Under the pieces are notes generated by a model that searched no databases, was not told the origin of the DNA, and worked only from the letters and a program-made list of their open reading frames with translations. The translations under genes were made by a program, and so were the position numbers. A DNA stretch of 64,000 nt from assembly GCF_021018805.1 (NCBI RefSeq), contig NW_026960611.1, positions 558,001 through 622,000 of the forward strand. Direction: 5' to 3'. Source of the DNA: Prinia subflava (taxonomy: Eukaryota; Chordata; Aves; Passeriformes; Cisticolidae). Below are positions 33,952 to 43,790 of the stretch, piece after piece. Positions within the stretch are counted from its first letter, which is position 1. Each line of letters begins with the position of its first letter.

Positions 33952-34904
33952 ACCGTAATGGGCTTTTGCACAATGAACGGGCGGATAATTGCAGTCTTTC
34001 CACCAGGTCCTGAAACAGTAATTGCGTTCTCACTTTGCAGACACAAGGAGCTTCCCCCTATGCCTGAGAGAGAACTCAGAGGTGCAATCAAATTCCATTC
34101 TCTGGGCCAAAAGATGTACGATATAACTGAAACATCGGCCCCTGTGTCGAGCATTCCACTGACTGTGATCATCTTCCCGCCATAGGACAATTCGCAGATG
34201 ATGATGGGCCGATCCCGACCTATGTGCTTCACCCATGAAGCATGAATTTCCACATGCTCTGCAGATGGAAAGCCTTGTTGGCCGAATACTGGCATGACCT
34301 GTTTTGCATCATGGCATGGCAAAGCAATGGCCTTGGCTATTGAGGTATTTTCCGGGATGACCAGTGGTGTCCGAAGAGGTGTGGCCAAAACTGTCAATTC
34401 CTCATTGCGATTTGCTGAGACGATGGAAGGATAGATGATGAGTCCTAGAATGCTGCTCCTGTCTTTACCTACAATTAAAAAGTCTTGTCTTTTGTAAGAT
34501 GTTCCAGTGACTCCCGTGGAGATCACTGCATGATTCCCGTCGAAAAAACATGTTAGTTTGGAAGCTGCCAAGTTGCATTGTGCCCCTGGCGGCAGCAATT
34601 CTGGGTCACTGGGGATCCTGCAGATTGTCCTGCTGAGGGCATCTGATTGACGTTCCCCAAGAATTGTGTGTTTGGCTGAACCTGGTTTGGAGTCATCGCC
34701 ATCACTTGTGTCGTTGGGCGCTGGTGACTGGCACTCTTCTTCGAGTTTTCCGGAACTGGTAGAGGTGTTCCGTCTATATCGGTCTTGGAGCGACACTTTT
34801 TTGCAAGATGCCTTCCTCTTCCACATCTTGGACAAAGGCCTATCTGTTTCGTGGCTTTTGCGAGCTCTGGACAATGTATCTTGAAATGTCCTTGTTTGCC
34901 GCAA
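33894..34904 (-). CDS. pro: ERV-A3 pro: dUTPase-like domain plus aspartic protease
   Basis: An open frame of 336 codons in the -1 frame relative to gag, overlapping its 3' end by 352 bases. The first third is the out-of-frame overlap with the gag tail. The middle (about residues 120-215) has a dUTPase-like layout but its motifs are weak, so activity is doubtful. Then comes a retroviral aspartic protease with the active-site triad in '[13 protein letters not shown]' near 34165. It ends in '[11 protein letters not shown]'. The dUTPase-protease order is a betaretroviral trait. The domain is uninterrupted and there is no sign of decay in the protease. Confidence 0.82.
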   Translation of the reverse strand: MRQTRTFQDTLSRARKSHETDRPLSKMWKRKASCKKVSLQDRYRRNTSTSSGKLEEECQSPAPNDTSDGDDSKPGSAKHTILGERQSDALSRTICRIPSDPELLPPGAQCNLAASKLTCFFDGNHAVISTGVTGTSYKRQDFLIVGKDRSSILGLIIYPSIVSANRNEELTVLATPLRTPLVIPENTSIAKAIALPCHDAKQVMPVFGQQGFPSAEHVEIHASWVKHIGRDRPIIICELSYGGKMITVSGMLDTGADVSVISYIFWPREWNLIAPLSSLSGIGGSSLCLQSENAITVSGPGGKTAIIRPFIVQKPITVWGRDVLAQWGLKLEMDFQ

Positions 34905-37900
34905 TTATAGCATGTTGCTTTCGAAAATCTCGTTGCCGTTGTTTCCGAAGAATTGGATTGATGAAGTGCTGCAAGAGCTTCCTTGAAGTTCTCATTCTGA
35001 GCTTTGAGAATTTTGTCGATCTGCTCTCCCAAAAGGCTTGCTTGAATCGATGCGACATGTTGAGGTGTGCCCACTTTGCTGCATGCTTCCACCATATCTG
35101 TCAGAGAGGGTTGACCTGGCATGGCGCTAATGATGCGCTTGCATTCTGCATTGGCATTTGCAAAAGCGAGACTTCGAAGTAGATACGGTTTCGCCCCTTC
35201 ATCATTTACTTGCCTGTCTACTGACTGCGTGAGGCGATCGACAAATGAAGTGAAGGGTTCCGAAGGACCTTGTTTGATGTCAGTGTAAATGCTTTCTGGA
35301 ACTCCCGCTGGTGGGATCTGCACGATTGCTTTACGTGCTGCATCCTTGATATCTGCTAACACCCCTCGTGGTAAGTTTCTGACTTGCTGCTGCGGGTTAT
35401 CATTTGGTGGGTCTCCTGCTATTTCTGCCACGGTGAGAGCTGCATTTGGTCCTCCTTGATATTTGTTTCTGAGATCTGTGAGAGCTCTTCTCCATTTTGC
35501 ATCCCATATCAGCATCTGTGAGTCTGTGAGAATCACTGAAGCGATGGATCTAAGATCATATGGTGTCAAGTCGTATGTGTTAAATGTACCTTTCAAGAGC
35601 TGCTTGAAGTAAGGAGATCCAATACCATTCTCACGCATTGCTCTCATTAAATCTCTTACTACTTCGTGATTTAATCGTTCCCATCTTGGGTTTCGACCCT
35701 GGGCATCAAAAGTCACCGGCATTGCTATACTTCCTGTGTCTGTCATATCAAAGTCTTTTTCCTTCAATGCTTTCTTTTGAATTTCATTCCAGTCCGTTGC
35801 TTCAGATTCTTGTGGATCTATATAAATGTACTGATGATATGGAGTCAGTTGCTGTGCTTGTTGCCACGATATAACATCTTCCTCCCCCTCTTCTTGTTGA
35901 GGATAGAAAGGCTGCTGTCCTTGTGCAGCCTGCTTGGAAAAGACTCTTCTTTGTTGACTAGGTTGTTTTGACTTTGCTGAGTAGCTGCCTTTTGCTGGGG
36001 GAAAAGGTTGGAAAAATTCTGCAGAAGGATCTTGAGAAAACTCCTGAGCACAATCTCTGAGTTGAAAGAAAAATTGCTTCACAAAGTCTTTTGAAAGTAG
36101 ATTTGATTGAGAAGCAAGTGGAATTCCTTGTGACGCTGTGATCTTGACGATGTCATCATCATCATCGCTATTTATTTCTTCTTCTTCTTCTTCCATGTCT
36201 TCTTCTTCTTCTTCTATTTCTTCTTCTTCCTGTTCTTCTTCTTCTTCTTGTTGTTGTGGGATATAATAATCTGTATCTTCTTTAAAAGCTGGCAAAAATT
36301 CTTCTTCTTGTTTTAGAGGTTGTTGTTTTTGCTTAGGAGTCGCTTTTCTTGCAGTTATCTTTCTTTTGTATGAAATCGGGAAAAAATGGTGTAATTTTGG
36401 GGTTCCGCCACTGGGTGGCGCTGTTGCCGCATCAGCTGGGTGTAGTTTTAGAATTCGACCACTGGGTGGCGCTGTCGCTACACCGGCTGGATGCAATTTT
36501 AGGATTCGGCCACTGGGTGGCGCTGTGGCTACACCGGCTGGGTGCAGTTTTAGGATTCGGCCACTGGGTGGCGCTGTTATTACACCGGCTGGGTGCAATT
36601 TTAGGGTTTTGCCACTGGGTGGCATCGGCACTGTGCCATCTGCGTGCAATTTTAAGATTTCACCACTGGGTGGCGTTATTGCTGCACCGGGTGGGTACAG
36701 TGAGTCTGTGTATTGTTTTGATTGGGTCACTGCAGGGTCACTGTGTTGCTGTATACTTGCTTTTATTTTTGGTCGCGCACCAGGGTGGGGTGCTGGCTTT
36801 ATGTGATGTTTGGTGGGAGGAGGCGGGCATGGCGGTGCTTGCGCCTGCTTCGAGGGGGCGGCGCTCAGGGGGAAATCCCCTCCCTGCTCCCGCCCCATTG
36901 CTGCCTCCCTTTGCAGGATGACGTTCTGCGACCCCGCCTCCCTTTGCTCGCGCGCGATGATGTGGCCCGACACTGTTCCCGTCCCCCCACGCGCGGTGAC
37001 GTGATGTGGCCCCGCTTCCGTTTCCCGGTTTGAGGTGACAATGGCTCCTGCTCTCGGCTGCATGGTGAGAGCGGCGGGTTCAGCGGGCATTTGCGTGACG
37101 CGACCCAAGTCTGCCTCCCCCGGCTTCTCGGCGCGCGGAGGTAACCCCTCCCATTCGCGCCCCATGCTGACCTCCCCCGGTACAATGGCACTGCCCGTGT
37201 CCGCTTTTGTCTCCAGCTTGAGCTGCGCGGGCACGGGTAACTGCTGAGTCTGCCCTGTGTTCTTTGGAGTAAGTACTATTTCACGAAAATCGCCCAAAAG
37301 TGATTCATCTTCCCCATTGTCATGCTCTGATTGTTTCAGAGGTGACTGTAAGAGTTCACCTTCCCCCCATTCAATTTCTTCCTCCTCTGTTTCGTACCCC
37401 TCCGCCTCCCCGCCGATGTTTACCTCCCCGTATCGGGTGTTTGCGGGCTGCTCCTGCCCGCGGAGGGAGCTGCCCCCCCGGCTCTGCCGGCACGGCTGGT
37501 GTTTTTTCAGCCGCCCTTCCCCCTCCCTCCCTTGTTTTGCTTTGGGGGCAGGGGCAGGCAGCACGACAGGACTGCGAGCCAGCCGTCGCGGTTTCCTTGC
37601 TGGGGGGCGGGGTGGGGCACGGAATAAACGATGGGGTTTAAGCTGCGGAGCACTTACATGCCTCTCTCTTGATTTATATTCGTAAGGAGAGGGATCAACC
37701 TCGTAAAATATCATGTCAAAGTGCTCCTGTGAGGCAGGATGAATTAAGAGTTGTAATTTTCCCGGGAGTGGTGATGAAGTTTGTGGCAGACTAATGCATT
37801 GTGGTGGAGTTAGGGAAAGTGCTAGGGATTGATCTTGAGCATTCCCTCCACCCTCCGAGGTTATGGTCGAGGTTTGGGGTGGCTGCTGAACAGAGCTTTG

Positions 37901-38233
37901 GGCATCTGCCTCCTCTTTGCCTCTCTGCTGCTGTTGCAGCTTTGATTTCTCCCCGGTATGTTTTGTTATTATTTCCAGTAGTGTTCGTGCCGGGGCCAGT
38001 AATTGGAGAGCTATCTTATCTCTCTTTGTGGCTTTTTGATATAATTTTTTGTTCACCTCTTTCCAAAATTCCGTTTGGAACAGTAGTTCCGTTTTATATT
38101 GTGGAATTTCAAGGCGAATCCATTTCAAAAGAGCTCGCAGCTCCTTATTAGATAAAGCTGCTGGATGTGCAGCAATGATGCTCTGCAGAGATGATAGAAT
38201 GTGCAATTGCTCTTGGGATATGTTCCCCCCCAT
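34553..38233 (-). CDS. gag: ERV-A3 gag, intact 1226-codon ORF
   Basis: Structural polyprotein. The start is the ATG at 38233, followed by MGGNIS, which fits N-terminal myristoylation; an upstream in-frame GTG at 38257 belongs to the splice donor. Order: matrix (1-120), a very long Pro/Arg/Glu-rich region, six 17-residue repeats (about 507-608), an acidic Glu/Asp tract (about 660-692), a capsid from about residue 836 ('AMPVTFDAQG') with the major homology region ('IKQGPSEPFTSF'), then two CCHC zinc knuckles near residues 1108-1147 ('[14 protein letters not shown]', '[14 protein letters not shown]'). It is about twice the usual retroviral Gag length. No stop or frameshift was seen. Confidence 0.9.
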   Translation of the reverse strand: MGGNISQEQLHILSSLQSIIAAHPAALSNKELRALLKWIRLEIPQYKTELLFQTEFWKEVNKKLYQKATKRDKIALQLLAPARTLLEIITKHTGEKSKLQQQQRGKEEADAQSSVQQPPQTSTITSEGGGNAQDQSLALSLTPPQCISLPQTSSPLPGKLQLLIHPASQEHFDMIFYEVDPSPYEYKSRERHVSAPQLKPHRLFRAPPRPPARKPRRLARSPVVLPAPAPKAKQGREGEGRLKKHQPCRQSRGGSSLRGQEQPANTRYGEVNIGGEAEGYETEEEEIEWGEGELLQSPLKQSEHDNGEDESLLGDFREIVLTPKNTGQTQQLPVPAQLKLETKADTGSAIVPGEVSMGREWEGLPPRAEKPGEADLGRVTQMPAEPAALTMQPRAGAIVTSNRETEAGPHHVTARGGTGTVSGHIIAREQREAGSQNVILQREAAMGREQGGDFPLSAAPSKQAQAPPCPPPPTKHHIKPAPHPGARPKIKASIQQHSDPAVTQSKQYTDSLYPPGAAITPPSGEILKLHADGTVPMPPSGKTLKLHPAGVITAPPSGRILKLHPAGVATAPPSGRILKLHPAGVATAPPSGRILKLHPADAATAPPSGGTPKLHHFFPISYKRKITARKATPKQKQQPLKQEEEFLPAFKEDTDYYIPQQQEEEEEQEEEEIEEEEEDMEEEEEEINSDDDDDIVKITASQGIPLASQSNLLSKDFVKQFFFQLRDCAQEFSQDPSAEFFQPFPPAKGSYSAKSKQPSQQRRVFSKQAAQGQQPFYPQQEEGEEDVISWQQAQQLTPYHQYIYIDPQESEATDWNEIQKKALKEKDFDMTDTGSIAMPVTFDAQGRNPRWERLNHEVVRDLMRAMRENGIGSPYFKQLLKGTFNTYDLTPYDLRSIASVILTDSQMLIWDAKWRRALTDLRNKYQGGPNAALTVAEIAGDPPNDNPQQQVRNLPRGVLADIKDAARKAIVQIPPAGVPESIYTDIKQGPSEPFTSFVDRLTQSVDRQVNDEGAKPYLLRSLAFANANAECKRIISAMPGQPSLTDMVEACSKVGTPQHVASIQASLLGEQIDKILKAQNENFKEALAALHQSNSSETTATRFSKATCYNCGKQGHFKIHCPELAKATKQIGLCPRCGRGRHLAKKCRSKTDIDGTPLPVPENSKKSASHQRPTTQVMAMTPNQVQPNTQFLGNVNQMPSAGQSAGSPVTQNCCRQGHNATWQLPN
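36178..36252 (-). repeat. Acidic tract in gag (GAA/GAG-rich simple repeat)
   Basis: The coding strand is a near-pure run of GAA and GAG codons encoding about 25 Glu/Asp residues, with a short Asp run after it. This simple repeat is prone to slippage. It is not obviously present in ERV-A1 or A2. Confidence 0.85.
36408..36713 (-). repeat. Six 51-base tandem repeats inside ERV-A3 gag
   Basis: Units start at 36408, 36459, 36510, 36561, 36612 and 36663, exactly 51 bases apart. Each encodes a 17-residue unit of the type 'PPSGRILKLHPAGVATA', in frame. The outer units are more diverged than the inner ones, as expected from unequal exchange within the array. Confidence 0.92.
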
Positions 38234-38250
38234 GATCTGGGTTTTGACCG

Positions 38251-38261
38251 GTCTCACCTAG
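38251..38261 (-). promoter_or_regulatory. Candidate splice donor before gag (ERV-A3)
   Basis: The minus strand reads TCTAG/GTGAGAC 25 bases before the gag ATG, the same position and context as in ERV-A2. Confidence 0.55.
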
Positions 38262-38445
38262 ATGCAGTCTTCTTGCCCTCTGGAACTGGAATCGGAGATG
38301 TCCTTCGCTGTCCTGCAGCTGTAGGGTGACGCTGGCCCGGGGCCCCTGGGTTCACGTCGGTCCGATTGAAGTCCCAAGGTCGGAAACTGCTGTGTTCTTA
38401 TCTTCTAAGGATGGAATGTTGTCTTCTGAGGGTCCGTGGCTGTTT

Positions 38446-38463
38446 AAATATTTTCGGGTGCCA
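38446..38463 (-). other. ERV-A3 primer-binding site
   Basis: The minus strand reads TGGCACCCGAAAATATTT, two bases after the 5' LTR. It resembles the tRNA-Lys type site of ERV-A2 with a G-to-A change at position 5. The match is short (about 11 bases). Confidence 0.6.
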
Positions 38464-38465
38464 CT

Positions 38466-38583
38466 TCTCAGGGTAGTTGTTTCCCTGAGATTCTCCTTGG
38501 GGTTCCTGTTCCCCAAGGTGATAAGGGTTCCCCCAAGGTTGCTGTTCCCTGGGAGTTTTCCCCTGGGTTGCTGTTCCCAGGGA
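38466..38583 (-). other. U5 four-hairpin array, ERV-A3 5' LTR
   Basis: Read on the minus strand the arms are TCCCTGGG/CCCAGGGG, CTCCCAGGG/CCTTGGGGG, CCTTGGGG/CCCCAAGG and TCTCAGGG/CCCTGAGA. The first two loops are AACAGCAA, the third AACAGGAA, and the last is changed. The array is repeated at 29206-29323. Confidence 0.8.
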
Positions 38584-39204
38584 TAATAAGGTTTTCGGTC
38601 TTCTCTTCGCCCTGGGTGTTTCACACCGAAGCCAGAGACGACAAGTTGAGTCCAGCAGCTCGTGTTATCAAGGCTGTTTATTCTTAATTATCTCTCAGTT
38701 CTTGTCCAGCTTTGCAAGGCGTCCCCAGCAAAGCAAGACACGCGGCTGGACTGGGCGGATCAGAAAGCCCCGCACCTTAAGTACGGTATCTTTGACCCAA
38801 CCACCGTCTGAAACGCATTTTTTATTTACAAAATTTTGCCAATGCCCACTACCTATACTAACATGTCAGTCCCACTCTAAGCCAATCTCTAAAACCCAAC
38901 TCAGCACAAAATGGGGGAAGAGAGCAAGAACAAGGAGGACAAGGGCCACTCCCCAATTCCTCCATCTTGCCTCTTCAGCCCCATATACTAAGAATTCTAA
39001 TTTCTATATTTATACTCTACAACAAACCATCCACTACTTATTCCAAATTCCCAGGATTCGTGACTCTTCCTGCATGCGAGTGCTCACTCCCATGGACAGG
39101 AATCAGAGTCAGTGTCCTCCTGGGATCCCCGTGGGTCCAACTGACCCCCCTGGACAGACCCCAAATCCTCCAGGGCGGCCAGAGGAATATCCTGGACTCC
39201 AACA
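38466..39204 (-). mobile_element. ERV-A3 5' LTR
   Basis: 739 bases. Apart from lacking one 21-base U3 unit it reads the same as 29206-29965. CTCGGG (39205-39210) abuts its outer end. Confidence 0.93.
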
Positions 39205-39210
39205 CTCGGG

Positions 39211-39255
39211 GAACAGCAACACCGAGGAGAATCTCAGGGAACTGCAACCCTGAGA
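39211..39255 (+). mobile_element. ERV-A1 3' LTR, right part
   Basis: The last 45 bases of the ERV-A1 LTR: the rest of hairpin 3 and hairpin 4 (TCTCAGGG/CCCTGAGA arms). It is followed by ATCATA (39256-39261), the right duplication of ERV-A1. Confidence 0.88.
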
Positions 39256-39261
39256 ATCATA

Positions 39262-40150
39262 GAGCAGAACGAGGCTAAATGGGAACCACATGAATGGAAG
39301 GTCTTACAATCGGCCAAACAGACTGTCACAAATCATGGTATTAGGTCCGAAGCAGCCAAAAATATCATACAATATATTTTTACTGCTGATCTCCTTTGTC
39401 CAGCAGACTGTTCCAGCATTGCATCTTTGCTATTGACATCCTCGCAATTTCTTATTTTTGAGAGAGAATGGAGACGCTTAGCCGCCAAAGAGGCTAATAA
39501 ACATCAGACAGTGGGAGATCCATTTTATGGAATCCAGCCAGATATGTTGATAGGACTACTAATGTACAACTGACATTTCCAATTGAAATCCATCAGCTGT
39601 CTCAGGCATTGGCCCACAAGGCTTTACTACTGGTGCCAGATAAGAAAAAGCCTGCATCATATGCAAATGTTAAGCAAGGAGCCACTGAACCTTATGGCCA
39701 GTTCATCTATCGCCTATCTGAAGCCTTGAAAGATGCCCCAGATCTACCCACAGATGTGCAAGAGCATCTGTTTCGTTCCCTTGCTTTTGAAAATGCCAAC
39801 GCGCATACCAGGACTGTGTTATCTTCTCTTCCCCAAGGCTGTGGGGTCGATGAAATATTAGTAAGAGCAGCCAGAGCAGAACAGAACAATCAAACAGCAG
39901 CGTTCACAGCAGCTGTGCAAAATGCAATGCAGCAACAGGGACATATCATTGCAGCTGCATTGACCAGAAGAAATGTCAGCCATTCCAGCAACAACAGAAG
40001 ACCAGCGTCTGGCACTGTTTGCTTCCGCTGTGGTGATACAGGCCATTTCAAGTGAGCCTGTCAAAAGACTGTGTGGTGTCACAAATGTAATGCAGACACC
40101 CATGCCACTGAAGCTTGCAGGAAGCAGGGGAACTTCCAAGCCAGCGCGCT
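39262..40150 (+). pseudogene. gag: ERV-C gag, C-terminal half (capsid and nucleocapsid)
   Basis: It continues the capsid frame broken at 12458. 39262-39570 is capsid with a stop near 39571. 39609-40055 is open and carries the major homology region ('VKQGATEPYGQFIYRL'). The first CCHC knuckle ('CFRCGDTGHFK') is cut by a TGA at 40054. The second knuckle ('CHKCNADTHATEAC') follows in the same frame at about 40077-40120. Confidence 0.82.
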
Positions 40151-40558
40151 AAGGCAGCGAGCCAAGACACAAATCAATGCCTTGACCCACAAGACCCCAA
40201 AAACAGTTTCTTAGGCAAAAACAGGGCTGCCACATGGGGAAGTCTTGGTGTAGACATACCAGCAGCAGCAGAAGTTACCTTACAAGACAAAGAAGTAACC
40301 CTGATTCCCAACAATGTATATGGACCAATGTACAGCACAATCTCTTTAGTTGGAGGTTTGTTGCTAGGAAGATCCTCCACAGGCAAACACGGTATAATCG
40401 TGATTACAGGAGTCATCGATGCAGATTACACCGGACAAGTGAAAATAATGGCTTGTGCTTTGCAGCCACCTGTAACCATTCCAAAAGGGAGCAAAATTGC
40501 TCAAATTATCCCGTTTGAAAATATTTTACCACATCGTCAGCCATCAAAAGCCAACTGA
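40115..40558 (+). pseudogene. ERV-C dUTPase domain
   Basis: Hydrolyses dUTP; located between gag and protease as in betaretroviruses. The open frame shows a well-preserved dUTPase core ('GVIDADYTGQVKIMACAL') and the following 'PVTIPKGSKIAQIIPFE' segment. The C-terminal glycine-rich motif expected of an active trimeric enzyme is not seen in this frame. It is better preserved than the ERV-A3 counterpart. Confidence 0.75.
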
Positions 40559-40599
40559 ACAAGAAAGAGGAGATGGAAGCTTTGGATCAACCAACCACA

Positions 40600-40961
40600 A
40601 TGTCTTTCTTACAGTGAGCCTGAAAGATCGCCCACGAATCACAGTGAAATGACAACATGGTGACCAAATCATCACCCTATCGCCACTTCTCGACACGGGC
40701 GCAGATATTACCATTATAAATCAACTGCACTGGCTACCTGATTGGCCTCTGCAATCTCCCTACACCCACGTTGTACGGGTGGGCGGCATGAGTGTTCCCT
40801 CAATGAGCGCAGACCCTATCAGTATTATCTTTGAAGACAATCAAGTCATTGTGGCTCAACCCTACGTTATGCCTTTGCCCAAAGAACTTCCAGGATTGCT
40901 TGGCAGAGATGTGCTTTCTCAACTAGGGATGATTCTAACCATTGACCAGCATTTTCCTTGA
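40600..40961 (+). pseudogene. pro: ERV-C aspartic protease
   Basis: The active-site segment 'LLDTGADITIIN' is at about 40687-40722 and the C-terminal 'GLLGRDVLSQLGM' at about 40897-40935. The frame ends at a TGA (40959-40961) directly before an ATG that opens the RT segment in the same frame. The upstream linkage to the dUTPase is broken by stops around 40559-40650. Confidence 0.78.
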
Positions 40962-43660
40962 ATGGCCACAGCAGAGCAGCCACCCATTTTAAAAATCACC
41001 TGGTTGACTGAAACTCCTGTATGGGTCGAGCAGTGGCCAATGACAGAAGAAAGGCTGCAAATTACTAAGCAATTAGTACAAGAGCAACTAGAAGCAGGTC
41101 ACATTCGGCCCTCAGTGACTCCATGGAACACACCAATTTTTGTTATCCCTAAAAAAATCAGGAAAATGGAGATTGTTACATGATTTCCCCAAAGTCAACC
41201 AACAAATGCAGGCAATGGGTGCTTTACAGCCAGGCCTGCCAGCACCAACTATGATACCTCAATGGTGGAACATTGCAATCATCGATTGAAAAGACTGCTT
41301 CTTCACCATCCCGCTTCATCCACAGGACACTCAACGCTTTGCCTTCACTGTGCCATCTATCAACAGTGCAGCCCCAGCACAGCGATATGAATGGATTGTA
41401 TTACCCCAGGGGAGCCGGAACTCACCAACAATGTGTCAAATTATTCGTTAACTGGGCCTTGCAACCCATTCGCCAACATTTTTCTACTGCAATGATTTAT
41501 CATTATGTTGATGACATTCTTATTGCCACCAAACAACCATTGGCAGAAACGGATTTAAACTGGTTGATCGCACAATTGAAACATCGTGGACTGACTGTAG
41601 CCCCAGAAAAAATACAGCGATCAGCTCCTTGGAAATACTTAGGCTGGCTGATCACAAGTGCACAACTTCACCCACAGAAGATCACTTTACACACCAGCAT
41701 TTCCACCTTGCATGATGCCCAGAGACTTTTTGGAGACTTACAGTGGGTTTGTACCATTGTAGGAATCACCAATGATGATTTACAACCATTTTTACCATGG
41801 CTTCATGGTAGTGATGCCAGCAGTCCCCAAAAGTGTACCCCCGAACAACAAAGAGCTTTAAGTCAGGTATCAGAAAAATTACAACGTGGTTGGAGAGCTC
41901 GCCGCACAGAGCATCTTCCAATGTCACTTTTCCTTTCCAATGCTGATGCCTGTCCATTTGCCATTGTCTTTCAATGGCAAAAGAAAAAGGGGGAACGCCC
42001 GTCTAAGTTTAGGTCAACAGCAAGTGTGGTGGAATGGGTGTTTTTACCTGTGCAACCAAAGAGCCGTGTCATGATGAGAACAGATGCTCTTGCTGCATTG
42101 ATAAAAAAGGGTAGGGACAGAATTGTAGAGATAGATGGAAAGGAACCAGCAGACATCAGTGTTCCTGTCAGAAGTGAAGATTTAGAGTGGAAGCTGAGAC
42201 ATTCTGTCACATTGCAAGAAGCATTGCTGGGTTTCACAGGTGTGGTTCACAACCAGCAGCCAAAAGGCCCGATGTGGACTCTAATCACGCGCTATCAGTG
42301 GCTAGAGAGACCTTTGTGCTCCTTGACAACAGTTAAAGGCAGAACAGTTTTTACTGATGCCGGACAAAAAACAAGAAGGGCTGTGTGTGTATGGCAACAG
42401 CAAGGAGAATGGATGCAACATTTACTTAAGAGCGAAGCGGGAGACAGTCTGCAAACCCTTGAACTGAGAGCAGTGTGTTGGGCGTTACAGACCTGGAACA
42501 AAGAACCACTCAATGTTGTTTCGGACTCTTTATATGTGGTTGGAGTCGTGCAAAGAATTGAGGATGTACTCATCAGGACCACCCAAAATCAGTGCCTTGG
42601 AGAACTGTTTTTGCAATTAAGAAGCGTACTGAAACAGCATCAGCATGCCTTTTGTGTCATGCACATTTGCAGTCATCAGTGCAACAGCGGTTTAGGAGAA
42701 GGCAAAGCACGAGCAGATGCTGCAGTCAGTTGCGTTGCCCATGTCCCTCCTGAAAACAAATTTGTGAGGGCTTGCGACAGCCATCAGAATTTTCATCAAA
42801 ATGCTAGGGCCCTGCGTCAGCAGTTCCAGATTTCCCTGAATGATGCACAGGGGATTGTGCGTGCCTGCCCTCAATGTAGTCATCATGGGCCTGGCCTTGG
42901 TCTGGGCACAAACCCAAGGGGAATGAAAGCTTCAGAATTGTGGCAGATGGATGTAACTCATGTTCCAGAATTTGGAAGACTGAAATATGTCCATGTCACT
43001 GTTGATACCTATTCTAAATTTATCTGGGCCACAGCACAGTCAGGCGAGAGAACTTTGCATGTTGAAAGACACCTGACCGTTTGTTTTGCAGTGATGGGAG
43101 TGCCTGTAGAAATTAAGACTGACAATGGTCCAGGCTTTGTCTGTCAGCGAGTTGCTAGATTTATGCAGAACTGGGGAGTCAAGCATACCCCCAGAATTCC
43201 TCACTCCCCCACTGGTCAAGCCATCGTAGAAAGGGCTAATGGGACTCTGAAAGAATTTCTAGCAAAGCAAAAACAGAGTGATGAAACTGACATAACTAGT
43301 CGATTATGCAAGGTACTGTTCACTTTAAATTATTTGTGCTTAGCAGAAGGAAGAGAAGAGCCTGCGATCGTCATCCACCACCATGCAGTGAAAGAAGGAA
43401 GACCACAAGCAATTCCAGGGCTTTATGTATTATCACAAAAACATGCGAATGGGCGAATGGCAGGGACCGAGTCCTGTATTGCTTAATTGTCGCGGCTATA
43501 TGTGTGTTTCCACAGGAGAAGCAGGACCTGTTTGGGTGCCGAGCCGATTTACCCGTGCATGTCCGCCATCGGAGATACCAACTAACAGTGATAACCACAG
43601 TGACAACAGTGATTTACCTGAAGCACCTTGTGAAGACCCTGAGACTGCTGAAAATTGACT
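40962..43660 (+). pseudogene. pol: ERV-C pol: RT, RNase H and integrase
   Basis: RT begins at 40962. A run of A near 41150 shifts the frame, an in-frame TGA lies near 41287, and a second shift near 41440 restores the frame that stays open to 43486. That frame carries the YVDD box ('IYHYVDDILIATK'), RNase H ('TVFTDAGQKTRR') and integrase with its zinc region and all three core acidic residues ('WQMDVTHV', 'KTDNGPGF', 'GQAIVERANG'). A last shift near 43440 moves the integrase tail to 43425-43658. About 700 codons remain uninterrupted, which is long for an element with ~7% LTR divergence. Confidence 0.87.
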
Positions 43661-43790
43661 TTTAAAGTAGAAAAACTAGTCATACAGTTACAGTTATAAG
43701 ATTAAGTTTAGCGATAAGTCATTTTTAAGATTTAAGTTTAGGTAATAAGTAGGTGCTGTTTGTTTTGCTTTTCTACGAGAGAGAACCAAA

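Larger units (their letters stand above)
29206..39204 (-). mobile_element. ERV-A3: nearly complete betaretrovirus-like provirus
   Basis: A 9,999-base provirus on the minus strand: 5' LTR 39204-38466, primer site, gag, dUTPase-protease, RT, RNase H, integrase, env, polypurine tract, 3' LTR 29965-29206. The LTRs are read as identical except for one 21-base unit, so it is young. Gag, pro and pol lie in three frames, each reached by a -1 shift, as in betaretroviruses. Pol has two in-frame stops and one frameshift and env has one stop, so this copy cannot replicate alone. It is the best candidate in the window for the type of source that mobilised A1 and A2. Confidence 0.93.
12459..39255 (+). mobile_element. 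ERV-A1: non-autonomous A-type provirus, itself hit twice
   Basis: Its own sequence is 12459-16173, 24840-29205 and 39211-39255. It holds a 16-base stub of the 5' LTR, a decayed gag, a T-rich noncoding block in place of pro and most of pol, the integrase C-terminus, an env remnant, and a full 3' LTR split by ERV-A3. An exact 6-base duplication (ATCATA) flanks it inside ERV-C gag. The internal layout matches ERV-A2, with roughly 10% divergence by eye, so the deleted form is shared by two independent insertions. Confidence 0.88.

Noticed and set aside
36408..36713. Regular 51-base repeats considered as CRISPR or satellite
   Set aside because: There are no unique spacers. The units are contiguous, in frame within gag and bounded by coding sequence.
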